A stretch of DNA of 64,000 bases from Mycolicibacterium komossense. Lineage in GTDB: Bacteria > Actinomycetota > Actinomycetes > Mycobacteriales > Mycobacteriaceae. The position numbers and the translations under genes are program-made. The DNA lies in contig NZ_JACKTY010000028.1 of NCBI RefSeq assembly GCF_025822605.1, positions 186,555 to 250,554 on the forward strand, read 5' to 3'. The notes under the pieces are model-generated. The model did no database searches. It saw only the letters and a program-made list of their open reading frames with translations, and was not told the DNA's origin. Shown here piece after piece: positions 18,333 through 27,512 of the stretch. Position 1 is the stretch's first letter. Every line of letters begins with the position of its first letter.

Positions 18333-19234
18333 ATGAGTTCGGCCCTGGTTTCGGATCGCGACATGGTGCACGCCGCCGTGTCGGGGCTGGAGGCTGCGGT
18401 CGATTCGCTTGTCGAACTCTCTTTTGACGGGTTGACCAGCCCCGAGGTGGTGGCAGTGTTGGCCCGGTTGGAGACTGCGTCCCGGCGGCAACCGGCGATG
18501 GGGCATCGGCTGGTCGGCAAGCTGGTGCGCGACCGGTCGGCGCGGGAGTTGGGCGCCAAGAGCATCACCGAGGTGACGCCCCGTGCGTGAAGGGAAAAGC
18601 GAGTGAGGCGCAGGTCAAGGGTGATCGCTGCACCCCCGCGCAACGCCAGCATGACCCACTGACGGCGATGGGCCGCAACACCCTGTGCTCGGGTGAGTTG
18701 GGTAGCCATCACGGGCTGCCCGTCACGGTCGTGGTGTCCACGACGCTCAAGGAACTAGAATCCGGGGCCGGACCGGCCGTGACTTCCGGCGGGACGCTGA
18801 TGCCGATGACCGACGTGGTTCCACTGGCCTCGCACGCCCACCACTACCTGGTGATCTTCGACCAGAAGGGGCGGGTGCTGGATCTGGGCCGCACGAAACA
18901 CATTGCGTCACCGGATCAGCGGATTGTGTTGCACGCCAAGGATCGCGGCTGCACCGTCCCCGGGTTTTTGACCGGGGTGCATCACGCCGAATGCGACTGG
19001 GCTGACGACGGATTGACCAACATCAGCGACCTCACCCTGGCGTGTGGACCGCATAACCGGCTCGTCGGACCCGGCGGCTGACGGACCCACAAACGCAAAG
19101 ACGGCCGCACCGAATGGATCCCACCACCACATCTGGACACCGGCCAAGGCCGCGTCAACACCTATCACCACCCCGGAGAGCTCCTCGTACCCGAGGAGCC
19201 TCCGGGCGATGTGGAACGCCGCGAACCGGATTAG
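18333..19234 (+). pseudogene. Decayed DUF222/HNH endonuclease gene (13E12 repeat family)
   Basis: Remnant of a 13E12-type protein. The first 85 codons (18333-18590) encode the DUF222 N-terminus (MVHAAVSGLEAAVDSLVELSFDGLT region) and stop early. A different frame (about 18587-19081) resumes with the late DUF222 and HNH part (TPAQRQHD, GSHHGLPVTVVVSTTL, LTLACGPHNRLVGPGG). It then hits a TGA at 19079 where relatives have Trp, and the same frame continues with the usual family ending ([20 protein letters not shown]) to a stop at 19232-19234. Most of DUF222 is missing, and part of the Cys-x2-Cys zinc motif before the HNH histidines is gone. Intact relatives are near 450 residues. Confidence 0.85.
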
Positions 19235-19249
19235 TCTGGAACGACTCCG

Positions 19250-19756
19250 TTAGACCTTGCGGTTCTCGGACTTGATCATCCAGGCCAGCTTCTCTAGGCC
19301 GTCGATCAGCTGATGCAGGATGTCCGCGGTGCTCGGGTCTTCGGCGTCGACCGCGTCGTGTACGGCACGCATGGTGTCGACTGCTGCGTAGATGCGGGTG
19401 GTGATCAGATCCACCACCTCGGTGGTGTTGTGCTCGAAGGCCGGGAACGCCGGCAACGACGTCGTGGCGGCGACGGTATCCGAACGGCCGTCGGCGACGG
19501 CGTCCAGGGCACGCATACGCTCGGCGATGGTGTCGCTGCCTTCACGGGCGAAGTCGACGAGTTCGTCGAGCTGCAGGTGCAGGTCGCGGAAGTTGGTTCC
19601 GACGACGTTCCAGTGCGCCTGCTTGCCCTGAAGGTGGAGTTCGATGAGGTCGACCAACACCTTCTGCAGGTTGGCGACAAAATCCGGTGATGCGACGAAT
19701 CCGGTGACCTCGTCGGCCTCGCGTCGGTTGCTGGTGATGGTTGCTGTGGCACTCAT
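19250..19756 (-). CDS. dps: Dps-family ferritin-like DNA-protection protein
   Basis: A 168-residue Dps protein that forms a dodecamer, oxidises and stores iron and protects DNA in stationary phase. Ferroxidase ligands keep the E. coli Dps spacing: H48 (QAHWN), H60, D64 (LHLQLDE), D75 and E79 (SDTIAERM). It has a short N-terminal tail and no long Lys-rich C-terminal tail, so it looks closer to M. smegmatis Dps2 than Dps1 (inference from memory). It appears monocistronic, with a promoter in the 170-base gap upstream. Confidence 0.93.
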   Translation of the reverse strand: MSATATITSNRREADEVTGFVASPDFVANLQKVLVDLIELHLQGKQAHWNVVGTNFRDLHLQLDELVDFAREGSDTIAERMRALDAVADGRSDTVAATTSLPAFPAFEHNTTEVVDLITTRIYAAVDTMRAVHDAVDAEDPSTADILHQLIDGLEKLAWMIKSENRKV

Positions 19757-19930
19757 AGTGATGTCCTTCCGTGCGAATCGTCTTTGGTACCTGCCGGGCT
19801 CCGGTTCGTGAGTTTGGAACCTCTAGCTGCTCGTTAACCGTAACGTCGCCGGTAGCCAGATAATGCCGGCGCCGGTGTCTCGTCGATCACGATTGGCCAG
19901 GTATGCCTTTGCCAGGTTAGGCAATCACAA

Positions 19931-21778
19931 CTAGCGGTCCTGCTGCGCCAAGCTGCGGGCGTACCCGGAGCCCATTCCCAGCAACGCCAGTCCGACGACG
20001 ATGAACGCCACGACGCGGAAGATGCCGTCGAGGGTGCCGAGGTCGAACAGGAACAGCTTGACCATCGCGGCGGCGGTCAACGCCAGCCCGCCGGCAATTG
20101 GCGCCGTGCGGGCGTCGCGGTGCGCGACCCGCAGGGCATAGACGAACAGCCCCGCGGCGATCGCGATCCAGCCGATCGTCGCCGCCATGTGCCCGGCGAG
20201 GAATCCCCCGTCCAACCCGGCCATCAACACCCCGGCCGTCACGGTGAATGTGGTGACACAGTAGGCGGTTACCGCGACGACGCCGGTCCACAGCAGCCGG
20301 ATCCCGTCATCGAGGTCCGCCTCCCCCGCAGTCCAGGACCAGGCGATCGCCACGGCGACCGCGATCATGAGCAGGCTGGCCGCCAGCGTGGAGACGGCGA
20401 CGGAGGTAGGGAGCACGGTCGGATTTGTCAGATAGCGCGGCGGGGCGGAACCGACGAAGAATGCTGCCCCGACGACCACGAATCCGATTGCCGCCCAACG
20501 GGCGACGCGGTGTTCGCGACCCGCAATGGTGACGACCGTCGCCATGGCCAGCAGGACCGGCCCGGCAACCAGTCCGTTGAAGGCGACCGTCACCGCGATC
20601 AGTGCCGACACCGCCGACAGTGCCGACCAGATCTGGCGGACCGCACCGGTGACGCCGGGGATGCGACCGGTGACGACGATCGCGAGCATGGCGACTGCGA
20701 CGGCGGCGGCCAGCAGCGCGGCGAGGACACGTCCGCCGGTGACCCCCGCCGCGAGCGCGGGCAGCACCCCGGCGACGGTGACCAGTGCCATCACCACGCG
20801 ACTGGTGATCCACGGCATCAGGATCAGGGCGCCGACGATGGCCAGTGCCGCGGCGATCCCGCAGGCCGCGCCGATCAGCCACGGATCGTCACCGGTCACG
20901 ACGCGGTTGATCAGCAGCGCCAGCAGCAGCGGCAGGGTGACCGCAGTGGTCCGTGCGGCATGCATCCAGACCCAGTCTTTGCCGAGTTGTACCGGCAGCG
21001 ACGCAGCGGACAGCACCAGCATGAAGGCGATCAGGGTCAGCGTGATGCCGCCGGTGACGATCGGTGCCAGGACGAGCAGCGGGACGAGCACCAGCAGCCC
21101 CAACTGCTCGGAATCCCAGTGCCGGGCCAACACCAGACCACCGCCACCGACGACCGAGGCGATGATCAAACTGACTCCTGGGGCCACCCAGTGATAAACC
21201 GTGGTGATGGCGATGACGTCGATATACGCGGCGGCGATCCCGGTGGCGGCCAACGCAATCGCGCCGATGCGTCCGCCAGCGCGGCGGTTCAACCGATCGG
21301 CGATCGCGACCAGCCCTCCGGCCAGCACTGCACCGGCGCCGACCCGGATCTCAGGACGGAGGATGCCGGCCTGTGCAGCCAGCACCACCAGCAGTACGAC
21401 ACCGATCAGGGTGACGGCCACCCCGGCGACGGCCAGGAGCTTACCGATCAGACCTCGCTCGCCCGCGGCGCTGATCCGCTCTGCGAGCGAACGCTTGGGC
21501 GGGCCCGGGGCGCGAGGGGGCAGATAGGCGGCGGGCGGCGCCGGTTGGGGTGACGGTGGCGCCGTCTGAGGTTGGTACTGCGGGTGGTGCATCGGCGGTG
21601 CGGCCGCCGGTGGTGTGAACACCGGGCCGGGATACGGCTGCTGCGCAGGGGCGGCAGGCATGGTCCGCTCGAGCTCACTGAGTTGCGTTGCGACACGAGC
21701 CAACTGGCGCGACATCGCGGTGAATTCCTCCGAGAGCCGGTGCAGCGCTGCCTGGTGAGGTTCGGTCATGGTTGCCAT
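19931..21778 (-). CDS. DUF2339 polytopic membrane protein
   Basis: A 615-residue protein. Residues 1-40 form a short coiled coil (HRLSEEFTAMSRQLARVATQLSELE), followed by a Pro/Gln-rich spacer to about 95 and roughly 20 closely packed hydrophobic segments to the end, the architecture of DUF2339. The C-terminal MVKLFLFDLGTLDGIFRVVAFIVVGLALL segments are the most conserved part of the family. No function is established. A second ATG three codons in (21769) is an equally good start. Confidence 0.8.
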   Translation of the reverse strand: MATMTEPHQAALHRLSEEFTAMSRQLARVATQLSELERTMPAAPAQQPYPGPVFTPPAAAPPMHHPQYQPQTAPPSPQPAPPAAYLPPRAPGPPKRSLAERISAAGERGLIGKLLAVAGVAVTLIGVVLLVVLAAQAGILRPEIRVGAGAVLAGGLVAIADRLNRRAGGRIGAIALAATGIAAAYIDVIAITTVYHWVAPGVSLIIASVVGGGGLVLARHWDSEQLGLLVLVPLLVLAPIVTGGITLTLIAFMLVLSAASLPVQLGKDWVWMHAARTTAVTLPLLLALLINRVVTGDDPWLIGAACGIAAALAIVGALILMPWITSRVVMALVTVAGVLPALAAGVTGGRVLAALLAAAVAVAMLAIVVTGRIPGVTGAVRQIWSALSAVSALIAVTVAFNGLVAGPVLLAMATVVTIAGREHRVARWAAIGFVVVGAAFFVGSAPPRYLTNPTVLPTSVAVSTLAASLLMIAVAVAIAWSWTAGEADLDDGIRLLWTGVVAVTAYCVTTFTVTAGVLMAGLDGGFLAGHMAATIGWIAIAAGLFVYALRVAHRDARTAPIAGGLALTAAAMVKLFLFDLGTLDGIFRVVAFIVVGLALLGMGSGYARSLAQQDR

Positions 21779-21849
21779 CGTGTCGCCGCAATCGGCCCAC
21801 GGGATGAGTAGGACTACCTGACTTCGCCATCTGGATAGGTCGTGTCAGT

Positions 21850-22743
21850 TCACGATCCGCGAGAGCGCTGGATACCCGCGGCGTAGGTTTCCTGCAGGTG
21901 TGCGACGGTCTCGTCGAAGTGCGTTGCGGCGAATGCGGCATAGAGCGAATCCATCACCAGTAGCTGGCCCCACTTGCTTGTCACGGCTTCGCCGTACAAC
22001 TCACCACCCGATGGGACCGACGAGGTGAACAGACTCACCTCCGATGCCTTCGCCAGCGGGCTGGTCGGATCCGAGGTGATGGCGACGGTGGCAGCTCCGT
22101 GCGAACGGGCCGTGGTAACCATGTCCACCACTGGCATCGAGCGGCCCGAGTCACTCACCGCGATGACCACATCCTGCTCGCCAAGGATGGTTGCGGCCAT
22201 GGCCTGAATGCTCTGGTCCCGAAACAGCATGCATTTCTTGCCCGCTCGCGTGAAGCGCATCACCCCTTCTTCTGCCGCAATACTCGAGGAGCCCATGCAG
22301 GTGAAGACGATCGTCGACGCGCGCCCGATCGCCTGGACCCCCTTACGTAACACGTCGACGTCGAGCCGCTCCGCCGTCTGCGCCAGAGCCATCTCACTGC
22401 TGTAGCGAATCTTCGCCACCACCTCTTCGGGGCCGTCCGTTCGCGCTATGCCGTCGTAGACGAAGCCCTGGGTGCGAGTACTGCCGGTGGCGCGGTTCGC
22501 AAACGCCGCCTCGGCCATGGCGAGCCGCAGAGACTGGTAGCCGTCGAGTCCGATCTCGCGGACGAATCGCGACACCGTCGAGTCGGCGACCCGCGCCTGC
22601 GCAGCCAGCGTCGTGATGCTCATGGTCTGCACCGCCTCGGGGTGAGCCAGGACGTAGTCGGCGACCTGACGCAGCGCATCGGGCAGGTACGGGAGTCGGC
22701 TCGCAATGCGCTGCAGGACGCTGACCTCGTCGTGGACCGCCAT
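21850..22743 (-). CDS. RpiR/MurR-family sugar-phosphate-responsive regulator
   Basis: A 297-residue regulator. The N-terminal HTH_6 domain (about 1-77) includes MSITTLAAQARVADSTVSRFVREIGLDGY, and the C-terminal SIS domain (about 120-260) has the sugar-phosphate-binding pattern TCMGSSSIAAEE and AVSDSGRSMPVVD. RpiR proteins usually repress catabolic genes and are relieved by a phosphosugar. It is divergent from the 12-gene catabolic operon, so it is the likely local regulator. Two GAAA/TTTC palindromes lie in the shared 180-base intergenic space. Confidence 0.9.
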   Translation of the reverse strand: MAVHDEVSVLQRIASRLPYLPDALRQVADYVLAHPEAVQTMSITTLAAQARVADSTVSRFVREIGLDGYQSLRLAMAEAAFANRATGSTRTQGFVYDGIARTDGPEEVVAKIRYSSEMALAQTAERLDVDVLRKGVQAIGRASTIVFTCMGSSSIAAEEGVMRFTRAGKKCMLFRDQSIQAMAATILGEQDVVIAVSDSGRSMPVVDMVTTARSHGAATVAITSDPTSPLAKASEVSLFTSSVPSGGELYGEAVTSKWGQLLVMDSLYAAFAATHFDETVAHLQETYAAGIQRSRGS

Positions 22744-22824
22744 CGTGCCCCTCCCTGTGCAGACCTCTTCGGGCCGGCATCTACCTGCCTACCAGCGACA
22801 TTGCCCTCCCGACCATAGTCGATA

Positions 22825-22836
22825 GAAATGTCTTTC
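22825..22836. promoter_or_regulatory. Candidate RpiR operator half 1
   Basis: GAAATGTCTTTC is an imperfect palindrome (GAAA-N4-TTTC) about 80 bases upstream of the RpiR-type regulator start, in the divergent promoter region. Confidence 0.3.
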
Positions 22837-22890
22837 ACATCACCTCTGGACAATCGCAGTAATTTCCCTCACACTTTGATCCATCGAGTC

Positions 22891-22901
22891 GAAATAATTT
22901 C
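22891..22901. promoter_or_regulatory. Candidate RpiR operator half 2
   Basis: GAAATAATTTC is a perfect 11-bp palindrome, 25 bases before the GTG start of the sugar-binding protein. It shares the GAAA/TTTC arms with the element at 22825-22836, and its AT-rich core stands out from the GC-rich surroundings. A regulator bound here would block the operon promoter. Confidence 0.45.
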
Positions 22902-22925
22902 CATCAACGGCGTTGGAGGTCTTCC

Positions 22926-23987
22926 GTGCACCGCAATTCTTTTCCCACCGTGCTGCTGTGGCGCACGCTCGTCACCGCGGGAGCTGTCTGTCTGGCGGTC
23001 GGCATGACCGCCTGCGGGAGCAGCGGTGCAGGCAACCAGGCCTCAGGTGTACTCGTCGGACTGGTCACCAAGACCGACGACAATCCGTTCTATGTCAAGA
23101 TGCGCGAGGGGGCGCAGGCCAAGGCGGCGGAATTGGGTTTCAACCTCCAGTCGCTTGCCGGAAAGAGTCAGAGCGACAACGATTCTCAAGTCCAGGCGAT
23201 CGAGAACCTGGTGGCCCGAGGCGCCAAGGCGATTCTGATCGCGCCGTCGGACTCCGAAGCGATCATCCCCGCCATCGAAAGTGCCCGCCACGCCGGTGTG
23301 TTCGTGGCCGTGCTGGATTCGCCGACCAATCCGACCAGCGCCGCGGACGCCACCTATGCCACCGACAACTTCCAGGCCGGCCTCCTCGTCGGACAGTGGG
23401 CGGCAAAGAAGTTCGACGGAAAGCAACCAAGGATCGCGATGTTGGATCTCAGCCCGGCACATGTAGCGGTCGACGTCGAACGCGATCAGGGCTTCCTCCA
23501 GGGCTTCGGGATCGACGTGAAGAACGCGAGCGCGATCGGTGACGAACAGGACGGTCGCATCGTGGGCCACGAGGTCACCGACGCCAACGAGGAGGGGGGC
23601 CGCACAGCCATGGAGAAGCTCCTCCAGCGCGACAACGGAATCAATCTTATCTACACCATCAACGAACCCGCCGCGGCCGGTGCGTACGAGGCGATCAAAG
23701 CCGCGAATCTGCAGGATCAGGTGACCATCGTCTCCATCGACGGGGGCTGCCCCGGCGTGCAGAACGTCAAGGCGGGCGTCATCGGTGCGACGTCGATGCA
23801 GTTCCCGATCACGATGGCCACCGACGCGCTCTCGGCCGCCAAGGCGTACCTCGACAGCGGAGCCAAACCCGAGAACAGTCCGGGCCTGGATTTCACCAAT
23901 ACCGGCGTCACCCTGATCACCGATCAACCGATGCCAGGTGTGGAATCGAAAGATTCCGCCTGGGGACTCCACAACTGCTGGGGCTGA
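22926..23987 (+). CDS. CUT2-type sugar ABC transporter substrate-binding lipoprotein
   Basis: A 353-residue extracytoplasmic binding protein of the ribose/xylose type (Peripla_BP_4). The signal peptide ends in VGMTAC, so Cys30 is the predicted lipid anchor. The mature domain begins VLVGLVTKTDDNPFYVKMREGAQAKAAELGF, a standard first lobe, and has an [16 protein letters not shown] segment and a hinge strand VTIVSIDGGCPG. The GTG at 22926 has GGAGG seven bases upstream. It is the first gene of the operon and defines what is imported; the ligand is probably a monosaccharide, polyol or small glycoside. Confidence 0.92.
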   Translation: MHRNSFPTVLLWRTLVTAGAVCLAVGMTACGSSGAGNQASGVLVGLVTKTDDNPFYVKMREGAQAKAAELGFNLQSLAGKSQSDNDSQVQAIENLVARGAKAILIAPSDSEAIIPAIESARHAGVFVAVLDSPTNPTSAADATYATDNFQAGLLVGQWAAKKFDGKQPRIAMLDLSPAHVAVDVERDQGFLQGFGIDVKNASAIGDEQDGRIVGHEVTDANEEGGRTAMEKLLQRDNGINLIYTINEPAAAGAYEAIKAANLQDQVTIVSIDGGCPGVQNVKAGVIGATSMQFPITMATDALSAAKAYLDSGAKPENSPGLDFTNTGVTLITDQPMPGVESKDSAWGLHNCWG

Positions 23988-24018
23988 ACGCTACTCATGA
24001 CACGCAAGGAGGAAGACG

Positions 24019-25080
24019 ATGTCACCTGACGCCAGCCCGATGACGCTCACATCGCCGGCAGACGAGCGACGCCTTGGCGAGCCACTTTCCGCCACGTCGC
24101 CGGCGCCACTGGGCGCGCGGATCCAGCGCCGACTGCACAGCCGACCACTGCTCGGCCCCACCGCCGTGCTCGTCGCCGCCACCGTAGCTTTCACCGCGAT
24201 AGTGGGCCCGGCGTTTCTGCAACCCGGCAACGTGTCGCTGATACTCCAGCAGGTCCAGATCGTCGGAATGCTCGGAGTCGCCCAGACGCTGATCGTGCTC
24301 ACCGCCGGCATCGACCTGTCGGTGGCCGCGATCATGGTCCTCACCACCGTCGTGGCGGGTCAACTGGCCACCGAACACGGGATCCCCGCGGTGCTCGCAC
24401 TGGGCGCGGCGCTGATCACCGGCCTGGTGTGCGGACTCGTCAACGGGGCCTTGGTAGCGCGATTCCGGATCCCGCCATTCATCACCACTCTCGGTACGCT
24501 GAGCGTCTTTACGGCACTGACCATCTGGCTCTCCGACAGTCAAACCATCCGCGGCCAGGATCTGCCCCGCCTGCTGCTGTGGCCAGGCCAGACCTTCACC
24601 GTGTTGGGCGCACGCATCACCTACGGCAGCATTCTGATGCTGCTCACCGTGATAGCCGCGGCAATCGTGTTACGCCGGACCGCCTGGGGTGAACACGTCT
24701 ACATGGTGGGTGACAACCCGGAAGGCGCACGACTCAGCGGGATTCGCACTTCACGGGTGCTGCTCAGCGTGTATGCCGTGGCAGGGCTGGTGTGTGCGGC
24801 TGCCGGCTGGTTCCTGATCGGGCGGGTGGGCTCGATCAGTCCGTTCTCCGGCGAAGGCGCCAACCTCACCAGCATCACCGCCGTCGTCATCGGCGGAACG
24901 AGTCTCTTCGGTGGTCGTGGCCACGTCGTCGGCACCCTGATCGGAGCGCTCATCGTCGGTGTCTTCAGCAACGGACTCACCCTGGCCGGAGTCGATGTGC
25001 TCTGGCAGACATTCACCACCGGTGTGCTCGTGATCGTCGCAGTCGGACTGGATCAGTGGACCAGAAAGGTCGCGGGATGA
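24019..25080 (+). CDS. CUT2-type sugar ABC transporter permease
   Basis: A 353-residue membrane protein of the RbsC/FrcC family with about eight to ten hydrophobic helices. Family motifs are VAQTLIVLTAGIDLSVAAIMVL, NGALVARFRIPPFITTLGT and GTSLFGGRGHVVGTLIGALIVGV. A 40-residue hydrophilic N-terminus precedes the first helix. The ATG has AAGGAGG upstream, and the end overlaps the ATPase start as ATGA. It presumably forms a homodimeric channel, as no second permease is present. Confidence 0.93.
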   Translation: MSPDASPMTLTSPADERRLGEPLSATSPAPLGARIQRRLHSRPLLGPTAVLVAATVAFTAIVGPAFLQPGNVSLILQQVQIVGMLGVAQTLIVLTAGIDLSVAAIMVLTTVVAGQLATEHGIPAVLALGAALITGLVCGLVNGALVARFRIPPFITTLGTLSVFTALTIWLSDSQTIRGQDLPRLLLWPGQTFTVLGARITYGSILMLLTVIAAAIVLRRTAWGEHVYMVGDNPEGARLSGIRTSRVLLSVYAVAGLVCAAAGWFLIGRVGSISPFSGEGANLTSITAVVIGGTSLFGGRGHVVGTLIGALIVGVFSNGLTLAGVDVLWQTFTTGVLVIVAVGLDQWTRKVAG

Positions 25081-25907
25081 ACACCGCCGCAACAACAGTC
25101 GATGCACCCGCCCTCGAAGCCCGCGGCCTCGTCAAACGGTATGGCCACGTCACCGCACTCTCTGGCGCCGACCTGGTTCTGCACCCCGGTGAGGTGCTGG
25201 CCGTCATCGGCGACAACGGCGCCGGCAAATCCACACTCATCAAGTGCCTGTCCGGTGCACTGGTCCCCGACGAAGGAAGCATCCGGGTGGGTGGCGCGGC
25301 GGTGACCATGCGCTCCCCGATCGACGCGAGAAGCGCAGGCATCGAGACCGTCTATCAACATCTTGCGGTGTCCCCGGCCCGCGATATCAGCGCAAACCTG
25401 TTCATGGGCAGAGAGATTCGACAGCCAGGAGTACGCGGGAGCGTCCTGCGCCTGCTCGATCGCCGGGCCATGCGGGAACGTTCTCGAATCCTGCTCGAGG
25501 AGCTCGGCCTCGCGACCATCCAGAATCTGGGCCAAGCGGTGGAGACACTCTCCGGCGGCCAGCGCCAGGCGGTCGCGGTGGCCAGAGCCGCCGCTTTCGG
25601 CAGCCGCGTGATCATCATGGACGAACCGACAGCCGCGCTGGGCGTCAAGGAATCGGGAAAGGTCCTTGAGCTGATCGCCCAGATCCGCGACCGGGGTATA
25701 CCCGTAATCCTGATCAGCCACGATATGCCGAGCGTTTTCGAGGTCGCCGACCGAATCCACGTGCAGCGTCTGGGACGTCGTATCGCCTGCGTACCGACAT
25801 CGCAGCTGAGCATGCCCGACGCGGTGGCACTGATGACCGGTGCGGTCACCCCCGGCGCGGAGCACACCTCCGACGCCCCGGTGCGGGTCCCGGCCGGGGC
25901 GCAGTGA
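25077..25907 (+). CDS. CUT2-type sugar ABC transporter ATP-binding protein (single-domain, FrcA-like)
   Basis: A 276-residue ATPase with Walker A GDNGAGKST, signature LSGGQRQAVAVARA, Walker B VIIMDEPTAALG and switch His in VILISHDMPS. Classic RbsA/XylG proteins carry two ATPase domains in about 500 residues. This one has a single domain, like the fructose FrcA type, so it probably works as a homodimer. The start ATG overlaps the permease stop. The frame is open further upstream, but only as a shadow of the permease gene. Confidence 0.92.
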   Translation: MNTAATTVDAPALEARGLVKRYGHVTALSGADLVLHPGEVLAVIGDNGAGKSTLIKCLSGALVPDEGSIRVGGAAVTMRSPIDARSAGIETVYQHLAVSPARDISANLFMGREIRQPGVRGSVLRLLDRRAMRERSRILLEELGLATIQNLGQAVETLSGGQRQAVAVARAAAFGSRVIIMDEPTAALGVKESGKVLELIAQIRDRGIPVILISHDMPSVFEVADRIHVQRLGRRIACVPTSQLSMPDAVALMTGAVTPGAEHTSDAPVRVPAGAQ

Positions 25908-26845
25908 GCACGTCGGGCGCCGCGACGCTGGTGCCGCACACTGTCGCGCAGGGCCCGGGTGACGGGCCGTTCTCCGTGCGTTACAGGCGTTCACTCACGA
26001 TCGACGATCTGATGAACGGCACCGCCGCCAGCGGCGACACCACCCAGGTGTGGTGGTTGGGTCAGGCCGGGTTCGCCATCCGCCGTGACCAGCAGGTCCT
26101 CCTCGTCGACCCCTATCTGTCCGACAGTCTCGCGACAAAATACGCCGGGACGGTGTTCCCGCATCAACGCCTGCATGCCGCCCCGATCGCCGGTGAGGAT
26201 CTGAATTCCGTTGTCGCCGTGCTCCACACCCATGCCCACACCGATCACATGGATCCGTGGACGATCAGCGGACTGCTGCAATCCAACCGACCGCAGTTCG
26301 TCACTCCCCTGGCCCGGGCGTCGATCGCCATCGAACGCAATATTCCTGCTGAACTGCTCAACGGTATCGACGCGGGCCAGCGGGTTCGGCTCGGATCCTT
26401 CAGCGTAACCGCGATCCCGGCGGCACACGAGGAATTGACCCGGGACGCCGACGGCGCCCACCACTTCCTGGGCTATGTCATCGACACCGGCACGGCCCGC
26501 ATCTACCACTCCGGTGACTGTGTGCCCTACCCCGGACAGATCGACATCCTGGCGGCCCTGGATATCGATGTGGCATTGTTGCCGATCAACGGTCGAGACC
26601 GCCATCGGCTGGCCAACGGCGTTCCCGGCAATTTCAAGTTGTCCGAAGCAGTTGAGTTATGCAGCACCGCAGGCATTCCCGCGTTCATCTGCCATCATTT
26701 CGGGCTCTTCGACTTCAACACCGTCGCACCCGACGCGGTGATCGATGAACTCCGCAAGGGCGGCGGCGGACCGGCCTGGACCGTTCCCGCGGTGGGCGCC
26801 GCATTCGACATCGTCCCAACCAACCGGAAAGCAGGTGAACGGTGA
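25904..26845 (+). CDS. UlaG-like metallo-beta-lactamase-fold hydrolase
   Basis: A 313-residue MBL-fold protein with the metal motif H110-x-H112-x-D114-H115 (HTHAHTDHMD), a later AAHEE segment, IYHSGDCVPYPG as metal-binding Asp, and LLPINGRDRHRLANGVPGN, which is characteristic of the L-ascorbate-6-phosphate lactonase UlaG. A lactonase or phosphodiesterase-like role in the pathway is likely. The GTG start overlaps the ATPase stop. About 45 residues precede the core fold. The reaction is inferred from the family only. Confidence 0.85.
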   Translation: MSTSGAATLVPHTVAQGPGDGPFSVRYRRSLTIDDLMNGTAASGDTTQVWWLGQAGFAIRRDQQVLLVDPYLSDSLATKYAGTVFPHQRLHAAPIAGEDLNSVVAVLHTHAHTDHMDPWTISGLLQSNRPQFVTPLARASIAIERNIPAELLNGIDAGQRVRLGSFSVTAIPAAHEELTRDADGAHHFLGYVIDTGTARIYHSGDCVPYPGQIDILAALDIDVALLPINGRDRHRLANGVPGNFKLSEAVELCSTAGIPAFICHHFGLFDFNTVAPDAVIDELRKGGGGPAWTVPAVGAAFDIVPTNRKAGER

Positions 26846-27486
26846 TGGCCGGCATCCTGACCGACCTGTCGCACCTTCGAGTCGTTCCCGTGGTCCAACT
26901 CGACGATTCCGCTGCGGCGCCCCGTCTCGGTGAGGCTCTACAGCACGGCGGACTCCCCGTCGTGGAAGTGACCTTCCGCACCGCTGCCGCTGCCGCTGCG
27001 ATCCGGCAGTTGCGGAGACACTGCCGCGACGTCCTCGTCGGTGCCGGCACTGTGCTGACACCGACGATGGTGGACGTCGCCATCGAGGCCGGCGCCGCCT
27101 TCGTGGTCACGCCCGGCTTCAATCAAGCAGTCGTCGACCACTGCCGTCGGCGACAGATTCCGATCATCCCCGGGGTGAATTCACCCACCGGCGTCGAACA
27201 GGGTCTGGCCAACGGACTGGCTCTGCTCAAGTTCTTTCCCGCAGTCGCCAGTGGTGGCCTCGCCATGCTCAAGGCGCTGGGCGGACCCTACGGCGAGGTC
27301 TCCTTCATGCCGACCGGTGGTATCACGGCGGACACCGCACCGGGTTGGCTGGCCCAACCCAACGTCGCGGCGATCGGTGGGACGTGGATTGCGCCGGCGG
27401 CCGACATCAGTGCCGGGGACTTCTCGGTCATCGCCGAGCGAGCTGCACAAGCAGCGGCAATCGGCAGCACCGTCACCATTTCATAA
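26842..27486 (+). CDS. KDPG/KDPGal-type aldolase (Eda family)
   Basis: A 214-residue class I aldolase that cleaves 2-keto-3-deoxy sugar-acid phosphates to pyruvate and an aldehyde (such as glyceraldehyde 3-phosphate). The catalytic set matches E. coli Eda with a constant three-residue offset: E42, R46 (VEVTFRT), T70 (GAGTV) and Schiff-base K130 (ALLKFFPA). The GTG (26842) or the adjacent ATG (26845) can serve as start, both overlapping the previous stop. It is the only carbon-carbon-cleaving enzyme in the operon, so it probably performs the last specific step of the pathway. Confidence 0.9.
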   Translation: MMAGILTDLSHLRVVPVVQLDDSAAAPRLGEALQHGGLPVVEVTFRTAAAAAAIRQLRRHCRDVLVGAGTVLTPTMVDVAIEAGAAFVVTPGFNQAVVDHCRRRQIPIIPGVNSPTGVEQGLANGLALLKFFPAVASGGLAMLKALGGPYGEVSFMPTGGITADTAPGWLAQPNVAAIGGTWIAPAADISAGDFSVIAERAAQAAAIGSTVTIS

Positions 27487-27512
27487 AATCCCAACTGCGA
27501 GAGGAAATTACA

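Noticed and set aside
20120..21553. A 477-codon plus-strand frame
   Set aside because: It is antisense to the DUF2339 gene, extremely Gln/Asp/Arg/Gly-rich and without family features.
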